From: Uranotaenia lowii | Taxonomy: Eukaryota; Arthropoda; Insecta; Diptera; Culicidae | DNA length: 64,000 nucleotides | Assembly (NCBI RefSeq): GCF_029784155.1 | Contig: NC_073693.1 | Coordinates: forward strand, 336,738,023-336,802,022 | Direction: 5' to 3' | Shown here: one piece after another, positions 25,001 to 40,000 of the stretch | Position numbering within the stretch: position 1 is the stretch's first letter | Layout: every line of letters begins with the position of its first letter | The notes under the pieces: model-generated | The model's database searches: none | Seen by the model: the letters and a program-made list of their open reading frames with translations, nothing else | Told to the model about the DNA's origin: nothing | Position numbers and translations under genes: made by a program

Positions 25001-28000
25001 GCTCGAAAGACCAAAAGTTTCCGAAAATTTGACTCTCACTATGGCAACCGTCATAAATAGAATAAATGGAGGATCAAGTCACGCATTGGTTTAGTATGAG
25101 AACGAGCAAAGAGGTCCAAAATGATCCAGATTCTTCACAAAATACTACTTTATTGCCATGTTGCGACAAGTGATTTTGCATGGAATTATGAACTAGTTGG
25201 TAGTTTGCAATGCTTTTCTTTATTTCATTTTGTGCAAGAAATATTGACCGACCCTCCAAAATAGAGGATGTTAGTTGAAAGTTTACAATTTGGGGGTTCC
25301 TCAATTCCTCAATTTTTTTCTTTATTCTTTAAATTTTTATTTGAAATAAATTTACTCTGATTTTTTTTTTGATGATTCAAGAAAAAAATTTGCTAAAGGT
25401 TATGTCAAATATTTCATTTATAAGAATATTCAAATAAATAATTTAAAATTTAAAGAAATGCAAATGAATTTTCTAAATATGTATCCATATTTCAAGGAAT
25501 AAGTGGCACATCTTGAATTATTTATATTTTGAAAGAAGTGGGAATTCAGATTCTCGATTCAAATAGTTATTGCAGCATATCAATAATATGCATTAAACTG
25601 TATTCAAATATATAATCTGAACTGAATGCATTTATTGGTCCAGCAGAAGAATGTATTTCTGCTCAATTAGTCAAATCTAGGGGTCACTTATCAAGCTTCA
25701 AGTTTGTATGCCATCGCTTTTTGGTTAAGCAAAAGAATAAGAAATATGATTGCTCTAATTCATATGTGTTCGGAAACATTGTTCTGAAATTTGGTTTTTG
25801 GGAACTAGTTATGGATTGTTCTTGTTTTGCGAGTCACGTGACGTGACTTGATTGTTTTCATCAGTTTCGTAAACGAATGCACAATTATTAAATCCATTTT
25901 CTTATTTACTAATGGAATTTGGGCTGCCAACGCAATTTATGCTAAACTATATAATTTACCCATGTTGATCGTATTTCTTCAATTTGGAACCTCAATTTTT
26001 CTTTTGGGATTTAAGATTCTAGTTTAAGCTATAAAAGTAGTCTTACCGAGACTAAGTCTTTTTGTATAGGTAATGTAATGGAATATTCTTTCGATATCAT
26101 TATATGACCCATCCCAAGCACTCCTCAACTGGAGAACCGATTTTTATTTTTCAATATTCAAAAATAAGTTGCACACGATTAAAAAAGTTTTTACTTGAGC
26201 TTAATTTTTCATCAAAAGATTTTCAGTCTCTTGTTTTTAGAATTGAGTATGTGATCGTTGAAATTTTAAATTTAAGTATGAAAAAAAAATTATCAATTCT
26301 TCTTTATTTGAAACAAAACTTTGTCCAAAACCTAGCTATTTTAACAATTTTTTCAACATGATGCCAGTCATCTTTTAAGCATAATAAATATGATGTTTCG
26401 AATAAGCACTGCATTTTTAAACTCTAGAATCAGCGATAGAGGTATCTGTTTTTGAGCGTTGTATCGTCATGGAAATTTAACTGTTTTTTCAAATCATGGT
26501 TCCTTTAAAAGTCACATATGGTTGAAAATTGAGGGTCTCTTCAAACATTTTGAGAGGAACTCAATGCAATTTTTAGAAAGTAACCCCGTTCAGAAGGTTG
26601 TGTTTTGTACCCGGGTAAAAAATGCGTTGTGCCGTCAAGAAAATTGATTTGCTTTTTTCGAAAAAGTTTAAGACTTTTTACTTCAACTCTTTTTTTAGCA
26701 TTTTTTCAACACAAGTTTATCATAAAAATGCGCTTCAACAAATGAATTCAACTTGAAATGTCTGACAAAACTAAGAAACATAATTTTTCTTAATTTTTCT
26801 GTTTCAGATCCAGACAAACAGTACGAAGCGTTTGTCCCAACCGAGCAGCGAGTAGCCTGGATGTGGGCGATCATTTTTGCCTTTGCCGTCCCTGAGGTCG
26901 GTGCCTTGATCCGGGCATCCAGGATATGTTTCTTCAAAAACGTTCCACGCCCCTCCTGGGCCCAGCTGGCTCTAGTGGCCCTGATGGAAACTTTCCACGT
27001 TTCCGGTCTGGCAATTTTAGCCTTTTTGATCGTTCCGAATTTGGACGCCGTAAAGGCCGTTATGCTGACAAATTGTGTGTGCTTGGTTCCGGCCATCTTG
27101 GGGTTGCTGTCGAGATCTTCGTCGGAAAATAAGCTTCCCTTCAAATATGCCATCGATGTAATGGCCATCAGTGCCCAGGTTACCGGTTTCATAGGCTGGC
27201 CACTGCTTAGTTCCCAATTCGAGCTATGGTTTATCCCGCTGTCCATATTTTTGATTTCCTTCCACTGGTGGGAGAACTATCTGTCCCTGAAAAGTTATTT
27301 CCGTAAGTTTCAACGTATTTTGGTGGAAAATAAAATGTTAAAACTGAATAATTCTAATTTTACAGGACCAATCGCAATGTTGGCTACAATCCGCGAGAAG
27401 CTCAGCGACTGTCGGTACTCAATCTATTTGTATGTTGCCCCGCTGAAGATTCTGATTTTCATGATGATTGGATCAGCTTTGTCGCAGCTATCGGTTTGGA
27501 GCTTCTTCGATATGTTTTCCGCAGGCTGGGGCAATCATACAATTCTGGTTCGGGAGGTAAGTTCTGCAATTAACAAGCGGGTGTATCTCATATTCGAATA
27601 TTGCTTTACAATGTCATTTTAAGTTTTCACAAAGCGGAAATCTAAACAATTGCCAGAAAGGGGTACTAAATCTGTTCTGTTGTCATCAAAAATTATGAAC
27701 CCGCAAAAAAAGCGTTTACACGAACCCAAATAAGACCGAAAGCAATTTCAATTGACCGGCCACAGCTGGGCAACTGGGCATATTTCAATTGAGTCATGCG
27801 ATTCATCAGAATTGAGCCCGGAAATCAACTTGCCACTATATGGGCGGATATTGTAGCTCCGATACGGCTTCGGAACTTGAAACAGTAACTAACCAAAAAA
27901 AAATCTTCCAACGAATCACTGTCATCATTCTAACATATGAGCGCATTTTGGAAGCACACTCTGTTTGAACGCGAGCGAGTTTCCGTTGACAGTAGATGAT

Positions 28001-31000
28001 ATGGTGAGAATTTTCAAAAACCACCAATTATTTTCAAATTTTTAAAACTATTTAAAAAAATTATTTTTTTTTTTAAAGTGAAGTTTATTAAATCATCAAT
28101 AAAATACTTAATTTTGAATGAAAAAACTGTATCAAAGCTTTATTTAAATCCCACTGTGCTTCAATCAATACTCTGTGCAATTTCGTATGTCCATATGAAG
28201 CAGAAATCTGGTAGCCTGGTGACGATTCATTGGCATCATTAACGCTTCGTCGGGCTCTTCGTGGAGTGGCACTGTCATATATCTTGCAACTTGTTGATGA
28301 TGAGCAGAAGCCCCATCTCTTTTTTTGCTTCATTTGTAGCTTTTTTGTGTACCTACGTGTACGTTTTGAACAAAATAGCTGTAATATAAAAATTGATAGA
28401 GAGCTGAGTGTCACATGAGATTCTATAAATTTCCTATTTATTATGGGAAATTATTTTTGAGAATGTTTTTGTCTCCTAAAAATTTAATCAATTAGATTTC
28501 CTTATCGAGAAAATGTTGCAAAAAAAAAATTCAGGTTTAACTTCATTATTGTAATCACTGAAAATTTTGAAGGGAAATCAGTTGTATTATTACTCGTTCA
28601 TTTTCTATTTATTCAATTATCAACTATTTTAAAGGATTTAATGGGTAAAGAATGATTGGTTTATCAGTTATATACTCAATAAAGTTAAAAAAATTTAGTG
28701 GAAACATGAAATTTTGAAAAAAGTTATGAAACAACACCAACTAAAGTTTTATCATACATTTTTATATCGAACATATGATCTATGATTCATTAAAAACACT
28801 TAGATTCATAAAAAATATCAAATCTAAGCATTGATAAGTCTTGATATAATTGAATTATTCTTGAGTTTAACCCTCATTTATCTGAATATGACCCGAATTC
28901 GGGTTGATGATTTTCAAATCAAATGTTACGGTTTCTGCCAGGTTTTTTGAATAAAATCGGCATGAGAAAATAACGTATGATTAAGGGTACAAAAACAGTG
29001 AGCGAAACTGTGAAGCGAAATGTTCATTCACCGGATGTTTTTCGCAAGTTCGTTTAAAAAGTCTGGTGACAGTGCACGTAAATTCCGGAGCAATTTGGGC
29101 CTCAAAAAACCTTTGGTGCTTTGCAAAAATAAATCAGACTTTGATCCACATTTTCACACAACAAGTACAATTGTATTCAACTTATCGGTTTTCTATTCTT
29201 TTTGCAAATCAGATCAAAATATCTTTTGAATCAAAGGCTCAAGTTTCCATTTAAGGGGGGGGGGGGAGGGGCAGGGTCTAACACTTTCAAAAATCGATTT
29301 TTTTTTATTTTTTTTTATTTTCTTATTGTAAAACATTTCAAGAATGTTAGTCAAATTTTCAAGTCAATTGAAGCAAAATTGTAGAAGTTATAGGCCTTTA
29401 TCTCCTCCTATCTAATACTGCAAGAAAGCAAGAGCAGAAACTTCAAACGCGTTTTTCTCGAAAGCACATTTTTAAAGTCCGTGGACATCGTCATTTGAAA
29501 ACTACTTATCCGATTCTTTTCAAATTTGGAACATATTTTCTACATATAAAATACCAGACCCCAACGTTTTTCTTTTTTCTTTTTTTTTACTTTGGGGAGA
29601 TTTTTCAGATAAAAAATGGCGGATTTTTTCGTGAAAAATCATAGTTTTTACTTCAAACAGCCACAAATATTTCATAAATTTTTTTTTAAGTTAAATAAAA
29701 TCATTGGGGTCCAGAAAAATATCTATTAAAAACATTTTGCTCTGATTTTTTGACTTCAGATGATTCTGTGCTGAGATACAGTGTCCACCGCAAATCCTGT
29801 TTTCTAAAAGGCATCCTCGAAAGTGCTCCGTCACCGGTTCATTTTTCAATATTTGTCTACGAAAAAATTACTAAATGTTCTTTCAACAATGCTTTGTATA
29901 ATGCATAAAATTTGAATACATTTGTTTGAACGATAGCTCTAGAAAAAAATCGTGAAAATGGTGTTTTTTACCCGTTAGACCCTTCAATTCATCCTTTCTT
30001 TCGAAAGTTATTTTGTTTCATCAAAAAAAATTCTTTGATTCAAATCAAATATGAATTTGAATAAAAAAAAAACAAATGTTTCACCTATGCTATGACCAAT
30101 ATATATAAAAAAAAATCAATTATGACAGATGGCCGAAATAGGACAAAAAATGAAAATTACTAAAAATTTACAATAATGACGAAACTCGAAATAAAAATTG
30201 ACAAAATTATGGGAAATATGACACATGTGACAAAAATATAACAACTGAAATAACTAACAAAAATGACAAATGTGAAAAAGTTTGACAAAAAATTAAATAG
30301 AATTAACAGAATTGACACAAATATTATAAATATTATAAAAATATGACAAAAAGGACTTCAAAATGAAAAAAAAACATCACAAATCTGTTAAATATGTAAC
30401 AAAAATATTACAAAAAAAATTGACAAAAAAAAGACAAAACTTTGTTTTAGTTCTGTTCCATTTTTATCAATTTATTGTCAATTTTTTCAACATTTTTTGT
30501 TATTTTTTGTAAGTGTTTTTTTGTTATACTTCTGTCCGATTTTTCCATTTGATTGCAAAAATGTTTTCATATTTTTGTCTTTTTTTTGGTCCAATTTTAG
30601 TTTTTTAAACATCCTCACGTCATTCACGACTTATATCAACGATGCAGTTGGCGGAAAGTTACTGGAAAACCCCATAGTTTTATCATAATTTTGTCATTTT
30701 TGTCATTTTATTTCAACATATTTTTTCGAGTTTGTGTCATATTTTGTTAAATGTCGTTCACTTTATTATTATGTCATTTTTTAACATATTTTTGTCAGAA
30801 TTTTGTTATATTTTTATCGTATTCTTCAAATTTTGTCAGTTTTTTTAAATTATATTTCTATATATTATATCTTCAAATTTCGCCATGTTTTTGTCACCGT
30901 TTGGCAGAACTTTGTAAAATCCTAGGACATTTGTAATATTTTTGTCATTTTAATGTCAAATTTTTCCCATATTTTTACCGCCTCTTTTTTCTTAGTTTTA

Positions 31001-34000
31001 TCATACATTTGTCAAATTTTAAAATTTTTATTTAAAATTTTCTGAATATTTTGTCAAATTTGATTAGATCTGCAGGTTTTTGTCAGTTTATAATAAAATT
31101 CTGATCATTATTTTGTCATATTTGTCAGAATTTTTTCGATTTTTACCACATTTCTCATAGATTTTTTTTTACAATTTTGATTTTTTTCATTTTTGTTATA
31201 ATTGTTCTAAATTTGTCATATTTAATTCATAATTTTTTTTCACCACATTTGTCGTATTTCATTCAAAGTTCTTCCATTTGTCACTTTTTCGTTTGTTACA
31301 TTTTTGTCACAGTTCTTTCAGGTTTTTGTTATTTGATTGTCAAAATTAAGTCATAGTTTTTTATATTTTGCCCCACATTCATATTTTTTATTTGCTATTT
31401 TTGTCATTATTTTTTCTTCTTATTTTTAACATTGGTTATATTCGTGTATATTATTTTCAGTGCTTTTTCAGATTTTTTACATTTTTCGTTGAATTTCTGT
31501 AAAAAATCAAATATTTCATTGGGTTTGGTGTGGTTTGTCAGCATATCATCAAAAAGGAGTATTCAGTTTCTGACTTTTCTCTTTCATTAGTTGAGAAAAA
31601 TGAGAAAATTGAAAATTATCATATACGTCATTCTTTTTTTTTTTAACTTAACGTTTATTAGGCATTTAACTTAACCCTTTCCTTCCCACGAGGTTTTTCA
31701 CGTTTTAAAAATAGAAATATTGATTTACAACAAAAGTTCAAGAACAAAAGATGCATTATTTAAGGCTACTTTAATGATCTATTCGATAAATTAGGGTTTT
31801 GAGGTGGATCATATATGCTCCATTGGGAAGATAGCAACACATAGGGTGTAAATGAAAAACAAGAAATAATTGCAAAAAAAACATGGAATTCCATTACCTC
31901 ATTGATCAGAAACTAAAACGATCCTGTTTGGTAAAAAACTTCATTGGTATACCCATCCCTCGATGGTCTATTTATTGAAATATTTGAAATTTTCATTTTT
32001 GCCTTGAACAATGGCCGCCATGACACTTTGCGCCAGGAAAGGTAAACATGCCGTTTTTTTAAAAAATCACGAACTTTTACAAATATTTCGAGACATGTGG
32101 TCATTTTAGAAGATGAAATAACTATCTTGAAGCGAAATTTTTTTTTACGGCATGATTTTCATGAGTATTGATGAAAAGCTCCGCAAGAAGAAAAGTACGT
32201 TTTGTTCCCAGTGTATCACCAGTGATCCACTTTACTTACTCGAAAATTTATATGTTTTAGTTGAAATCTAAGTAAACCATCATTCGATTCTGCTTGCATA
32301 AGCAACCTTCTGCACGTCAGCATTTTTATTTGAGGAAAATACTAAAAACTCATCAAGTTATTGAACAACAAATGATGACTTGATTTAAATTCGAAAAAAA
32401 TCCGACTTTTTTTAAGCTTTTGATCTGCCGAGCAAAATTTAGCGAATCGATTTTCTCCAAATTTCGTGCAATGTTTTTTCACTCATATCTTCACATTCGG
32501 TGAGAAAATGGTGTAGATCCAAAGCACCTAGTTCAATTGCGAGCTGTGCAAAGTTGTGGATCACCTGTGCTACCATGGGAAGGAAAGGGTTAAATATAAA
32601 GTAATAATTTGCCGAGGGTCATTTAATTAAATAATATGGGGAAAGGGGATATGGGAGGAAACAGGAAGTGGAGGGATATGAGGAAGAGAGGATATTAGGG
32701 TTTCTCTGGTGGCCGCACTTGCTGCATATTGCGCGTCACGATTGATCGGGTAGAATGTGTTACCATTTCTTCACGAACAACTTCTTTTGCCGAAGTTGCA
32801 GGAAGAGAGGATGGAAGAGGGGTCCTTCTTCGAGGCGGTGAATCTGAACCCAAACTGATGACATCAGTCTGGGAGGATTGTTGCGGTGCTGTTTGAGTGT
32901 GTGGTTTTTCGAGCGTCCTTTTTTGGGTCAGGCTCGTCTGTTGGTTTGATTCTTCTTTTGTTTTATCTTGTTGCTGATGTGTTGTACTCTGTTGTTTCTG
33001 GTTGGCTTTAACTGCGTTCGCGTAGCTGGTTGTGCTGCTGCTCGTGGTTATCATTCGTCGGGCTTCGTTGATCGGGATATTTTTATCGGTGCTGAGTTTT
33101 TGTGCTGCTGATTCTGCTATCCAAATGGGGCACTTTCTATCCAAAGGGGAATGACCTGTTGTTTTGCAGTTTCCACAAAAGGGTTCGGCTTAGCAATCGG
33201 CACTATCATGACTTCGGGAGCAATTTTTGCAAGCCAACAGATTTTTGCAACGGCTTTTAGGGTGACCGTATTGCAAACATTGTCGGCATAATAGAGGCTG
33301 CGAATAATATATGCGCGTGCGAACACGAAGGAGTCCGAAATGAATAAATTCCGGGATAATGGTGTTGTTGATTGTTAAAATCAATGTTGATGTTCCTATG
33401 ATTCCTGCGTTGGTTTTTTTTTTGTTATGCGGCGGAGGTCGATGATTTTTTGAGAGGATAATTCTTCCAGCAGTATTTTATCTTCCATTCCATCCACTTC
33501 TCGGCAGGTGACCACTAATTTCCGTTGATTTAGGCTTGGATGACGACCTATCATAATCGGTGTACCATCTAATAGGGTAGTTAACGTTGTCAGCAGTCTT
33601 CCTTGGTTCTTGTTCCTGATCTTAAGCACGTACCAATTCCGCGACTTTTCGTAAAAGGCTCCTTCAATTTTACCCGCAAAATTCTCGATGGAACGTCCAA
33701 TCAAGAACGGGTTTTTAGGCAATTGTTTTCCTTTAGCACCTTGAAGCGTTAAATAGTATAACCGACCGTGTAAACTTTGGGCATCCATCCATTCCGGAAT
33801 GGTCCGGTTTGGATGGTCACCCGGCGATGGGCTCATCACCACGCGCTCTACAACACTTTATCAATAGAAAGAAATCACTGCCTTTTGATCGAGGATCGAG
33901 AGTTAAAAACATCCGACTCCGACGAAGGCTAGAAGCAAACTCCACGTCATTCTTAGCTTTCCAGAATTTGTTTTGAGCGTATTTGGTCCGGGAAAATTTG

Positions 34001-37000
34001 TGCGTATAAACCAATGAACCTGGCAAAATTCAAGCACAAGATTTAAAATTATCACAAAAAACCGGATAAATCAGACAAAAACCAGGCTTTTTCCCATGAA
34101 ATTTCAAAAGAAAAGTGGAAAATGAACACATGAAAAATTATTCTTTATTGAGTCACACCAGCAGCGGTTTTCAATCCAAATGTTACAATTCCAAAAAACA
34201 AATTTTTTCACGTGTATTTCTTTGAAACAAGCTCAAAAAATCTTTCGTTGTGTAAAAAAATGTAGTTGTGTGTGGTTTGGATTTTGCTTGGATTTTAGAT
34301 AAATTTAAGCATATTTCTCGATATCTGGGCAACAAAAAAAAAGGTAATCTGGAAAGCTTAGTCACACCTATCACTCCCATCAAACTGACATTGTTTGAAA
34401 GACTCTAAATAGCTCGTTTTTTTTTAATTAAGTTTTCTTTACTCTTTTGAAACTTTTTTATTCCATTTTGCTCTTTTTAGCATTCTGGAAACTCTAGTGT
34501 ACACCAGAAAACAAAAATTCAAATATATTTTTCCAGTCCCCTTTCAATAATTATTACGAACTTTATTGGAAAAAGGGTCAAATTCAGCAAGGAAAAAGTT
34601 TGTTCAACTTCGACATATGGATAAGATTTTGATTTTTTTCCAAAAAAAAATTTTGATTTGAAAATGGTTAATTTTGTCCTAAAACTTTGTATTAAAAGTT
34701 GAAACGAGTAGTAATTCAAAATAAAAAAAAATCTTTAAAGAATTGGAATGGTTCATTTTGTTATGCTCACCGTTTAGAAATTAAGGGGGGGGGGTAGGGT
34801 CTAACGGGTATAAAAAAACACCATTTTCACGATTTTTTTCTAGAGCTATCGTACAAACAAATGTATTCAAATTTTTTGCATTATACAAAGAATTGTTGAA
34901 AGAACATTTAGTAATTTTTTCGTAGAAAAATATTTAAAAATGAACCGGTGACGGAGCCCTTTCGAGTATGCCTTCTAGAAAACAGGATTTGCGGTGGACA
35001 CTGTATCTCAGCACAGAATCATCTGAAGTCAAAAAATCAGAGCAAAATATTTTTAATAGATGTTTTTCTGGACCCCAACGTTTTTATTTAACTTAAAATT
35101 TTTTTTATGAAATTTTTGTGGCTGTTTGAAGTAAAAACTACGATTTTTCACTTAAAAATCCGCCATTTTTCACCTCTAAAATCTCCCCAAAGTAAAAAAA
35201 ATCAAAAAAGAAAAACGTTGGGGTCTGGTTTTTTATATGTAGAAAATATGTTCCAAATTTGAAAAGAATCGGATAAGTAGTTTTCGAATGACGATGTCCA
35301 CGGACTTTAAAAATGTGCTTCCGAGAAAAACGCGTTTTAAGTTTCTGCTCTTGCTTTCTTGCAGTATTAGATAGGAGGAGATAAAGGCCTATAACTTCTA
35401 CAGTTTTGCTTCAATTGACTTGAAAATTTGACACAACATTCTTGATATGTTTTACAATAAGAAAATAAAAAAATTAAAAAATCGATTTTTTTAAAGTGTT
35501 AGACCCTACCCCCCCTTAAGACATTAGTTGAAAAAATAGCTGCCCATTTTGCGTGAGAATTTACGATATTTATTGAATAACCTGAAGTCTAGCAAACCAA
35601 CTGATATCGTATCAAAAACCTTGCTAAATTTTGTCAATGCTTCAGCAAGAAGCAGTAAGTATTGTAGATTAGTTTACTCATACACTTGGTTTTTTGGATT
35701 CTGTTTTTCGAAGTACCTACACTGACTAACCAACTGCACTTTGTTTATCGAATAAATAGCTTGTAATTAATTTATTATTGCTTTAACAGCGTCAGCATGA
35801 ATCCCAAAGAAGTCATACATGTCGCGACATGACGGAAGAAATACCATTTTTATCCTTTTAAAGTTAAAAAAAAAAAACAAAATCAAAATCATTAGTTTCA
35901 ATGTTTGAAATTCCAACCTTGAATGGTATGAAAATATAGTGAATGTTTAATTGTCCAGAATAAAGGTAAAACAAGTAAAAATACCATAAACGTTTGGTTT
36001 AAAATGCTTTTGTAGAGGATAATAAAAAAAAATTCCCGAGAAACCGAGAATCCTCGGAAAAACGATGCTCAGATTTCCCGATTTCCAGGAACGCCAAAAT
36101 GTCTGGGAAATGGACACTCTACTTGAAATATATGTAAAATACACCAGAGCAATTACCGGGTAGTGCAAACAAAACTCTTATCCTACATCGAAAATGTTCA
36201 TTCAATATCCAAAAAAGTTGAACGTTCCCCGATGTATCTTTTATCAGTTTCAATCTCGTTTGATCATTACAAACTTTGTTTATTCGAGTGAAATTTAAAA
36301 ATATTTTTTTTTATTTTCTTTTATTTTATTTTTGGCATTTTATCAAATTACGAAATTCAAAATAGAATCGATAAGACTAGGATCGATCTATGGATGATCG
36401 AATTTATTCAACTCAAATTTTTTATTTTTTGATCGATTTTCTGGCATGAAAAAATCGATTAGATCGGTTTTTTTTTTTCGATCCAATCATTTGATCTTTT
36501 GGATTCAGGTTTTCGCTGAGCCGAGCTATTTAAAACCAAACCTTAGGTTCCGATTAAATTTTGAAGAGTGTCCATTAATGGTCATTTCAAAACATAAAAT
36601 TAGATTGGCTTTTTTGGAAATTTTATATGGAATTTTCAATATATTGAGGACCTTAATTAAAACAGTTAAAAGCATTTATTCCTACCAAAGAGTGGAGGTT
36701 TATGCATCCAAAAGTTTCACTTCTTTAGGTGGATCGATCCTACTACCGTCCATCTAAATCGATTTTAGTTATCAATCTTTTCCTGAAAGTCGATTAATCC
36801 TAGTCAGGACCCACTCCAGGCGACCAGACAGCATTTATGCTGTTCTTATTTTTCATTATTTACAAAAAATACACAGTTTTAAAATTAATTTTTCAAAACT
36901 TAACATTTAATCATGACTTATTTTGTGATATTGTTTATTGTGATGTCAGGACTTCAATTATCACATATAGAGTGTCCTTCCCAAAAAGGGAATTACACTA

Positions 37001-40000
37001 TCGGGAATTCCCGGGAATTTGTAAAATTCGGTGATTCCCGATTCCCGGGAATCAAAGTTCCATTCCTGGGAACTCCCGTCATGTATAAAATTATTTCTCT
37101 GGAAAGCCTGATAGCATCTGGAACCATTCTTTTGACCATTTTTGTAAATGTTGTTATTCAAAACTCATTGAGAATATGCTAATTCCTGTGGCAGTAGACA
37201 TTTTGCAGAAAATTTTGTGCAATTTTTTTATTCAAATAGATAAGTTTAAAAAGATTATGTATATATTTCCATATCGTTTTCATTGAACGAAACCCATAAC
37301 TCTTCAAAAATACAGTTTGTGTTTTCTCGAAAAGCAATATTTATGCTCTTGTTTCCCTCTGGCTTTGGAAGCCAGCTGAATTTCAAAACTTAAAAATTAC
37401 CAAGACATCAATTTCTTCATATGAAGAACAATTATGTAAAGTGTTCAGAAAAACGAAAAATAGTTGGATAAATTAAACAAATAAATACATAATGTATTTT
37501 ACTAACCAATAATTGCATGAATGATTTCTTCATTTGACCTGTTCTGATTATATTACAGTTTGCTTGACTGTTTATATTTTATCATTGTTGAAAACAGTTG
37601 ATGGATGGATGTTGGATGCTAGGCTGAATGGATGGTGGACCAGAAAGACGGTAGACTAAATGGATATTTGGCCGAATAAACGTGAGGCCTAAAAGACAGT
37701 CAGCCGAATGAAAGTTAGGCCTAATGGTCATGATACATCCATTCGGCCTAATAGCTTTAGCCAGATAACTGATTGTACCATTGCGCTTCTCCATCTTAAA
37801 TTTGTTCGGCTCATAATCTATTCAGCCTAGTGCCCTTTTGCCCTACCTTCCATTTTGGCTGACGTCCACTCAGCCTAACATCTAGTTGGCCTACCTTATA
37901 CACGGCTTAGTGACCATTCGGCATTACGACCATTCGGTTTGGCACCCATTAGACCTAACATCTTTTCGGCCAATAAGTGTTTGGTTGGATAACCTTCGAA
38001 CGTATGACCAGAGATGCCAGGTGTTGAGGATAGAAAATTTGGGCAATTTGGAAAAAAGTCTGTGTATGTCTGTGCACAAGGAAGATCGCAAATTTGATTG
38101 CCCACCACGTCCATGCCGATCTAACTTAAAAAATAAAGTTTTGATGAATGATTGGTGAAATACTAATGCATACAAGAAAGATTTCTAACATTATCTGGTA
38201 ATGAATTGTAGATATATGAATCTAGATTTCATCACTCACTTTTGAATCTGTGTCTGACCAATATCTGGACGAAGGGTCAAAAGTCAGCGTATGATCCAAA
38301 CAACCCATTTGACCTAACACCATAGGCTGAAAGTTCCTTAGCCGAGTGGCCTTCTGCCCAACGACTTTTGGCCAAATGACCCAGCTACATTGGAAACACA
38401 GACGTTCACCCATCTTTCAGTTTTGGTATTTCCGGTATGTTGTTACTAGGGAAAGAGTAGAGCTGAACTAATCAAAAAATAATCCAAAAAATATGTAACC
38501 CGAGAAGCCCATTCTGTTTGGGAAATTCACATATCATGTGGAAAACTCACAGCTCGAATGCTGCTTTGCTGATCTTATCAAAGATATAAAAGAACAAAGT
38601 AAATGTTGTAGTCACCGATAAACTGGAGCTACGAAAGATGTTTCTTTTCATCGTACTCCTGTCTGGATTTAAGATGTATTCAAGCTTTCCTATAAGTACC
38701 AACAACCGATCAGAAAAATAACTTACTATTCCGGCAAATTGGGTTAGAAGAGAAGCAAATGTTTGATATCTAGAAATTCTATGATCAAAATTGAACCAGT
38801 ATCAACAATATCTTAAAACCCTCGGTTTGATCTTTTCCCCACAGATGGAAGCCATCCTGAACGACAACTCCCCGAACATGAGCTCCATTATATCGGATCG
38901 GGAGACGTTCACAATCTTCCCGACCGAAAATGCCATCCTGTGGATCTTCCTGACGCATGTGCTTTGCTCTTACATCTGCTACATCTTTAGCAAATTTTCC
39001 TGCAAAATCAAGATCCAAAGCTTTTCGATGGCATTCCCTATCAACCTGGCTGTCCCGGTGGCTGTAACGTTGCTGCTCGTGTTCTGCGGATTGAGGGAGA
39101 CTGACGTTTGTGCTTTCACGGCAGTCCTACCGGATTATCTATTTTTCCGCACGCCGCCGATCTACTATTTGTGTGATTATTTGGTGAAGGAGTTTGCTTG
39201 GTTGTGGTTGCTTTGGCTGCTGTCACAAACCTGGATCACTCGGCATATTTGGATGCCCAAAAGTGATAGGAATGCTTGCACTGAAAAACTGTTCATAACC
39301 CCAATGTACAATAGTTTGCTGATCGATCAAAGTATAGCCATGAATCGGAGACGGGAGGATCAAGAGGAGTTCGTGAAGAAAATTGTAAGTTAACCCTTTT
39401 TAAGATCAACTGTGTAGACTTTACAGCCTTCTCTTTGAACAATTCAGGAGAGCAAGAGAAAACACATGGAACACGTGAACGAAATCGACGCCAAAGCCTA
39501 CGAGCGGCGAAACGACGAGATACAACCGTGCGATCGGATTCCGCAGATCTTCGTGTGCGCAACGATGTGGCACGAGACGAAGGAAGAGCTGATGGAGTTC
39601 TTGAAGTCGATTCTGCGCCTAGACGAGGATCAATGTGCCCGGCGGATGGCAATGAAGCACATCCAGACGTCGAAGGATGACATCAATTCGGATTATTACG
39701 ACCTGGAGAGTGAGTTGGTATTGAATTATTTTGTTAGTCAGTAGTTTAAGGTGATTTTGTATTACAGCTCACATTTTCTTCGACGATGCCTTCGTGAACG
39801 ACAAATCCAAGTGTGAAACGGACAACGATTCACCGCTGAATTCTTACGTCAAGTTTTTGATCCATGGCATTGAGGATGCAGCCTTGGAGGTCTACAAAAC
39901 CAAGATGCGGATCTACCCTCCGACCAAGATCGTTACTCCCTACGGTGGCAGATTGATTTGGACTCTTCCGGGTCGAACGAAAATGATCTGTCATCTTAAA

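Larger units (their letters stand above)
31634..34030 (-). mobile_element. Gag-only non-LTR retroelement, interrupted by a piggyBac-like element
   Basis: Reading leftward: possible 5' leader (33843-34030), a broken ORF1 (33842-32695), a short pyrimidine-rich 3' UTR, and a poly-A tail seen as the T run at 31634-31644, preceded on the element strand by AATAAACGTTAAGTT. There is no reverse transcriptase ORF between the ORF1 stop and the tail. It is therefore either an ORF1-only (HAL1-like) element or an internal-deletion copy. A 923-bp element (31671-32593) sits inside the 3' UTR. The 5' boundary is uncertain. Confidence 0.6.

Noticed and set aside
28088..28414. 108-codon - strand frame containing [18 protein letters not shown]
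   Set aside because: Base composition is a little gene-like, but I cannot match it to any family or give it splice partners.
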